This document shows positions 58,945 through 64,000 of a stretch of 64,000 nt of DNA, piece by piece (positions within the stretch are counted from its first letter, which is position 1; the number at the start of each line of letters is the position of its first letter). The stretch spans positions 496,001 through 560,000 of the forward strand of contig MU839086.1 of assembly GCA_030685235.1 (NCBI GenBank), written 5' to 3'. The notes under the pieces were generated by a model. That model was not told the DNA's origin. It did no database searches and saw only the letters and a program-made list of their open reading frames with translations. The stretch comes from Copromyces sp. CBS 386.78. Its lineage: Eukaryota; Ascomycota; Sordariomycetes; Sordariales; Sordariaceae. The position numbers and the translations under genes were made by a program.

Positions 58945-61566
58945 CTAGGACATCTCCCACTGATTCTCATCAGCAACATCATAATCCATGTCTCCCTGCT
59001 TATGGCTTTCGTAGTGTTGGTTGTTGTGATGCAGCCCATTCCCGTTGTGGTTCCCGCTCCTCTCCAGCACAATGTTAACGTCCTTATCGCTACCACTGAC
59101 GCTTCCGGCACTGGCCATGGCAGTGTCACCAGCACCACCAGCACCAGCTTGGGGTCCGCCGCCGGGGACGAAGGACATGGCTGCTGCGGACAGCGCTGTT
59201 TGGGGTTTCCGAAGGGTCGCACCTGCAACTGTACTGCTGCTGCCTGGGGTACTAGCCATGGAACTAGAACCGGGACCGCTGCTTGGGTTCCATGCCAGTT
59301 CAACTTGGCCGTCGATTCCGGGGATTTCCTTTCCGTTGAGCAGAATGCCGTTGAAGAACTTTTCGGCTGTCTTGCGGTCTGTAAAGGTGATGTCGGTTGC
59401 TGAGGGGGTGGTTTGGATATCGGTAAACTCGCCAATGCCCTATATCACGTATTCTGTTAGGTACAAACGCAACCATTGGAGAAGAATTAATGTTATGGAA
59501 ACTTACAAAAAGGTACTGCCTGAGCGTCTCATCCTTCTCAGGCACAGTGAAATCTACACCGGTAAGTGTGACCTTCTTCGGCCGGTTGTCCAGGGAGTAC
59601 ATTGCATAAGCAGCGTGGTGATTACCCCTAGCACCACCGCGGAACGAAGCCCCGCGATATCCTCGCGGAGCGAAGCCTCTAGCTCTATACGCCCCCCTGA
59701 ACGCCCCCCTCCCGCCGTAGTATCCGCCTCTAGCGGTCCACGAGGACGTCGAAAAGGAGGTATCCTCCATAGCGTCGGGATCGATGCCTAGTTGTATAGC
59801 CTCGGCCTCGAGAGCTGCTAGTTGGGCACGCAGCGCCTCGCTAGTGGACTTTGGTTTGGAACCATCTTCACCGCCATCGCCGTGCTGGCTCCCGCCGCCC
59901 AGCTTGGCCTTCATCTTTGCCGCCAGCTTGGCTTTCTCTTCGCGCTGCCTAGCAAGCAGCTCATGCTCACGCTTCTGGAGCTCCTCGCGTTGGCGCTCCA
60001 GTTCCTCCGCCTTCTTCCTCTTTTCCTCATAGATCTTTTGTGCCTCTTCTTGCTTTCGCAAAAACTCCTCCATGTCTATCTCGGGCATAGCAGCCGAGTG
60101 GCCGTCTTCGCCTTCCTCGCCATGCTTCTCGGAGCTTCCACCTAGGGGTACCGATGGCGGTAGAGAGGTGTCCTCTTCCTTATACCAGAAGATCTTAACG
60201 AACCGGTTGTCAAAGACCACCTTTGGTGACCTGTATGCCGCATTTGCCGACGCCCAAGTGTCGTACTTGACAATGGCCAGCCTCTTGTAAGGCTGCATGG
60301 AGACCTCCAGGATGTTTCCAAACTGGGAAAAGAACCCGCGAACCTGCTCCTCGTCGAAGTTCTCCTCTGGAATGTTTTCCACCACGATGGTTGACTTGGC
60401 GCGGTCAAACACGGGACCGTCGGCCGAAAATGGCGCTTTCGGGCGACGTTTCGGTCCCTGTTGCCTTCCTCCTCTGCCTCTGGAAGGATATCCCCCATCA
60501 TGCTGAAGGGACTGGTGAGGGGGGAGGTTCGGCGGCAGAGTGAAAATGCCAGGGTTGGTGGGATCGTATTCTTCGATAGGATTCGCTGGGGCCGCAAATT
60601 GTGCGCCGAACGAGGCACTCGGAGGGGGGACGTATATAGAGTCGTCTCCATGCTCAAACAGGCAGGTATTGCCGCGCGAACAGTATCCCTTTGTTTCGTA
60701 GTCGCGGCACCGTGTTCGCCTCCTCTGACCTTGAGCGGGGGCCGGATAGCCAGGGGCCGGAGGCAATCCCATCTGTTGTTGCAACGCTGCCAGCGTCTCG
60801 GACATGCCCGTCAGGAAGCCCTGGGGCAACTGACCGTTCTCGGGAAATGACGGGTATGAGGAATTGAGGTGGCCGTTGCCAGCCTCTGGCCTGCCCCCAC
60901 GGCCACCGAAGCCAAACCCAGCTCCCCGGCGAGGTATCTTCCATGACCTGCCCCCATATTGTCCATCTCTTCCATCCGACTCGCCTCCTCCGTCGAAGGA
61001 CCGTTTTCGTGATTGACCGACGTACGAGGGGAACTGGGGGAGGTGGTCTGGCGCGTCGTCGTAGGATAATCCGGGCGGTTGGATAGCGGGAAAAGCGACG
61101 GGAGGAGCGGCAAAGGCAGGCGGAGGAGGAGCGTGCTTCGGCACTGGAGGGGCGTCGGGCAGGTACGATTTGTAGGTGATGGCCTGAAAAACATCGCGGA
61201 CGAATACCGAAGAATCTTGTTGGTCACACGCACTCGTGTTAGTTTCGCCTCTTCCTTGATCAGTCCAAGGGTGATCATTCTCTTACCCTCTTTGAGGAAG
61301 TCTGGGATTTCAGTTTCGCAAAGTCTGCGGACCTCTTCAACCTCGCCGTTAGTGCGCAAGAGGGCTAGAACGTAGTCGGCCAGAACATCTGCGTCGGCAT
61401 CTGATCTATATCATCATGATATGATTAGCTGTGGTCCATGGAGGACTCTGAAGCACTACCTCTAGACATGTGAAGGAGGACTGGTGGGCAGGGCCACTGA
61501 CGTATTTTCGAGCCGCTTCACGATCCACCTCTTCAGGTGAACCTCGTCTTCTTCGGGAAAGAGCAT
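58945..61566 (-). CDS. RBM26/RBM27-like RNA-binding protein (PWI-like, CCCH, two RRM regions)
   Basis: Four exons: 61566-61502, 61405-61287, 61215-59507 and 59439-58945, giving 795 residues. The N-terminal exons join to DEVHLKRWIVKRLENTSDAD...LCETEIPDFLKEDSSVFV, matching the PWI-like domain of RBM26/27; the frame shift between the visible open frames is removed by a 71-bp intron (GTAAGA, ACTAAC branch, ACAAG). A CCCH finger follows (C-x8-C-x5-C-x3-H, RCRDYETKGYCSRGNTCLFEH region), then an RRM (KSTIVVENIPEENFDEEQV, RLAIVKYD). After that comes a long Glu/Lys/Arg-rich coiled coil, a Gly/Arg-rich (RGG-like) stretch and a second RRM-like region after the last intron (GIGEFTDIQTTPSATDITF). The S. 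pombe member Rmn1 belongs to nuclear RNA surveillance (MTREC); a similar nuclear role is inferred here. Confidence 0.82.
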
Positions 61567-62351
61567 TTTGCTCTGGTAGGTACCTATATCAAATACCAAA
61601 TGCAGGCATACAGATATGGCAGTGGGTATCGAATAAAGAAGACGCCAAAATATGGCTGCGTGATCCTCCAGGTCGAGAAATGCTGAGATCGTCGTCTTCG
61701 GTTTGCTGCGTCGAGACTTTTTTTGGGGTCGGGAATGGAAAGAAGGCGGGAACCCTGGTTCGGTTGATAGGCGGGCAGGCGGGCTAAAACAATGAGTCGC
61801 AGCACTCAGCTCGGCGCGTCGCGCTCGACTTTGGGGCCCCGCCCTTCAAAGCAAATTAGCGCGCCCGCCCCGCACTGACGATGCATGGCTGCAGCGACAA
61901 ACCGTTTCACACAAGGCCTATTGCGGGAAGGGCTTTTCTCGATATCGACTTCATATGACCCCATTTATCCGACTACAGATACACCAACCCAGCCATGCCA
62001 TCTGCAGTCTATTAGGTACATAGTTTTGTCTCTTGAACTCTGCATAATCAAGACTGCAGAGCATGACACCGCAACCAGATCCTCGCGCAGGTCAGTTTGG
62101 GATATGGAGCTTGACACATAGGAGGATATTTTGGTTCAGTGTTTTGGTCATCGCAAAGAAATTCATTTTTTCTCGTTACTACATGACAAGCCAAATATGC
62201 TAAAGGAAGGAATCAACCAAAAAATTCCTCGGTATCTCATCCCTCCTTCCCGACGCCTCAAAGGTCAAATCTCAGTATATGTCGAGCTGCTCCAGCCGTA
62301 ATCTGGGCAAGAGCACTGAGAACGGTGTCATACGCCTTGGGTAGACGTAAT
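61567..62351. promoter_or_regulatory. Intergenic region between the eEF2 3' end and the RBM26-like gene start
   Basis: The two minus-strand genes are in tandem, so this 0.8 kb contains the eEF2 3' UTR/terminator and then the promoter of the RBM26-like gene. No gene or clear motif seen. Confidence 0.5.
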
Positions 62352-64000
62352 TTAGAGCTTGTCGTAGTACTGTGCAGCTTTGTTAGCAACATATTATCCA
62401 TAATCATAGGGCAGATTATAACTTACGTTCTCGTAGCCGGGAACCTCGACCTTGAGACCCTTGCGCTTGCGCATCTCCTGGACGATCTGGCCGACCTTGG
62501 AGGAGGAATCGAGAGGGGAACCGCCGGGGAGACGCTCCCAGTGATCGAAGACGGACTGGGGGAAAGCCTGGCCGGAGGTGGCGGCACGGAGATCGCCGTT
62601 GAAGCCGAAAGACTCCATGACGGGGAGGTAAGCCTTGATGGTGAAGAGGGGAGTGCCGGGGCGCTGCTCCTCGCCGAAGACGTGACCACGGCGGCGGGTA
62701 AGGACACCGTAGACACCACCCATGGCCTGCTCGGGAACCTGAATCTCGACCAAGAAGACGGGCTCGAGGAGCGAGGGATCGGCAAGAAGGGTAGCAGCGT
62801 AAAGAACGCGGCGAGCAGTAGGGATGATCTGACCACCACCACGATGGATAGCATCAGCGTGGAGGGTAACATCGAGGATGTTGAAGCGGATGGAGCGCAT
62901 GGGCTCCTCACCGATGGGACCCTCACGGGTGGCCCACTGGAAACCGGAGACAACGGAATCCTTGATTTCGTTGAGGTACTGGACGGCCTTGGTCTGGTCA
63001 ACGAGCAAGTTGGCACCGTTGGTGTCGGGGCCGAAAGCCCAGATCTTACGGGCATCAGTGACATCCCAGCCGAAGTCATCAGCGAGGATACGGGCACGGG
63101 CCTTGAAATCGTCACGGGGGGTGATCTTGCCGGCCTCGATGGCAAGGCAGAGCTCCTCTTCAAGGGGCTCAGCAACCATGTAGAGACGGTTGTGCTTGTT
63201 GGGGGACTTGGAGAGGGCAGTCATGGAGGACTTGCCAGCGACGGTCTCACGGTACTGGACGACGGGGTCGGAGATGGTAAGGGGAACACCGGCGTGGTCG
63301 TTCTCGAGATCGTTCAAGCAAATCTCGAGATGGAGCTCACCAGCACCAGCAACGACGTGCTCACCAGACTCGTTGGAGAAGGTAAGGACGCAAGGGTCGG
63401 ACTTGGAGAGACGCTTGAGACCCTCGACAAGCTTGGGCAGATCCTGGGCGTTCTTGACCTGGACGGAACGCTGGACGACGGGGGAGACGGAGAACTTCAT
63501 GACCTTCATGTTGTGGGCAGTCTCGGAGGTGGTAAGGGTACCAGACTTGAGAAGGAACTGGTCGATACCGACGAGACCGACAATGTTACCAGCGGGCATG
63601 TCATCGATGGGCTCGACCTTGCCACCCATCATGAGGACGGTACGCTGAATGGCCTTGATAAAGAGATCATCCTTCTTGCCGGGGGTGTAGTTGGGGCCCT
63701 GGATGCGGACCTTGAGACCGGAGCGGACGGTACCGGCGAAGACACGACCGAAGGCGTAGAAACGGCCCTTATCGGAAGTGGGAACCATCTTGGAGACGTA
63801 GAGCATGAGAGGGCCCTTGGGGTCGCAGTTCTTGATGGCCATGGCGGCCTCGTCGTCCGGGGGACCCTCGTAGAGAGTCTCGGCACGGTAAGCCTGAGCG
63901 GTGACGGGGGAAGGAAGGTGGAGGATCATCATCTCCAACAAGCAGTCAGCAGCGGGAAGGAAGGCCTTCATGATGGCCTTGAGGAGCTGCTTGCCCTCCT
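62352..64000 (-). CDS. cot-3: Translation elongation factor 2, C-terminal part (5' end outside the window)
   Basis: The frame enters from the right edge and runs to 62427, then a 57-bp intron (GTAAGT donor, GCTAAC branch, GCACAG acceptor) and a last exon of 18 bp (62369-62352) encoding YYDKL and the stop, the classic eEF2 C-terminus. About 530 of the expected ~844 residues are in the window: domains II to V. Visible marks include [20 protein letters not shown] (domain II), [20 protein letters not shown] (domain III) and the diphthamide loop DAIHRGGGQ (domain IV). The GTPase domain is upstream of the window. eEF2 catalyses ribosomal translocation. In N. crassa the eEF2 gene is cot-3, from memory of the genetics rather than from this sequence. 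Confidence 0.93.

Overview
The window looks like a Neurospora chromosome (Sordariomycetes), most plausibly N. crassa or a close relative. The genes are compact and have short introns (57 to 212 bp) with GTAAGT-like donors and GCTAAC/CTGAC-type branch sites. The recognisable proteins (CLASP/Stu1, exocyst Sec5, NAD-isocitrate dehydrogenase, eEF2, an RBM26/27-like protein) are typical filamentous-ascomycete sequences. A sharply bounded AT-rich block of about 25 kb shows the pattern of repeat-induced point mutation (RIP): CpA/TpG almost gone, TpA in great excess, and duplicated sequences differing only by transitions. Species and gene names rest on recognition by eye; no database search was possible.

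Left euchromatic arm (1-21351): a DUF676 serine esterase (-), a zinc-finger transcription factor with two different Zn motifs (+), Stu1/CLASP (-), a basic-secretory-protein type metallopeptidase (+) and an unrecognised single-pass membrane protein (-). The genes alternate in convergent and divergent pairs, followed by about 3 kb without a supported gene.

Heterochromatic block (21352-46721): this resolves into a nest. The outer element is a 5.5-kb Ty1/copia retrotransposon with 189-bp LTRs (TGTCAG...CTGACA) and a 5-bp target duplication CAAGT. Its 3' LTR is split by a 19,815-bp insertion (26852-46666). That insertion is flanked by a 9-bp duplication of LTR sequence, has ends of the form TAGTCTC...GAGACTA, and is itself heavily RIP-mutated. 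Inside it are three later non-autonomous inverted-repeat elements with 8-bp target duplications, several locally duplicated segments, and a dispersed short palindrome. The identity of the 19.8-kb element is unsolved and is the most interesting object here.

Right euchromatic arm (46722-64000): a 75-codon hypothetical gene (-), NAD-isocitrate dehydrogenase subunit 1 (-), exocyst Sec5 (+), an RBM26/RBM27-like PWI/CCCH/RRM protein (-), and the C-terminal part of translation elongation factor 2 (-), which runs off the right edge. These are independent housekeeping genes (TCA cycle, exocytosis, RNA metabolism, translation); nothing suggests a cluster working in one pathway.
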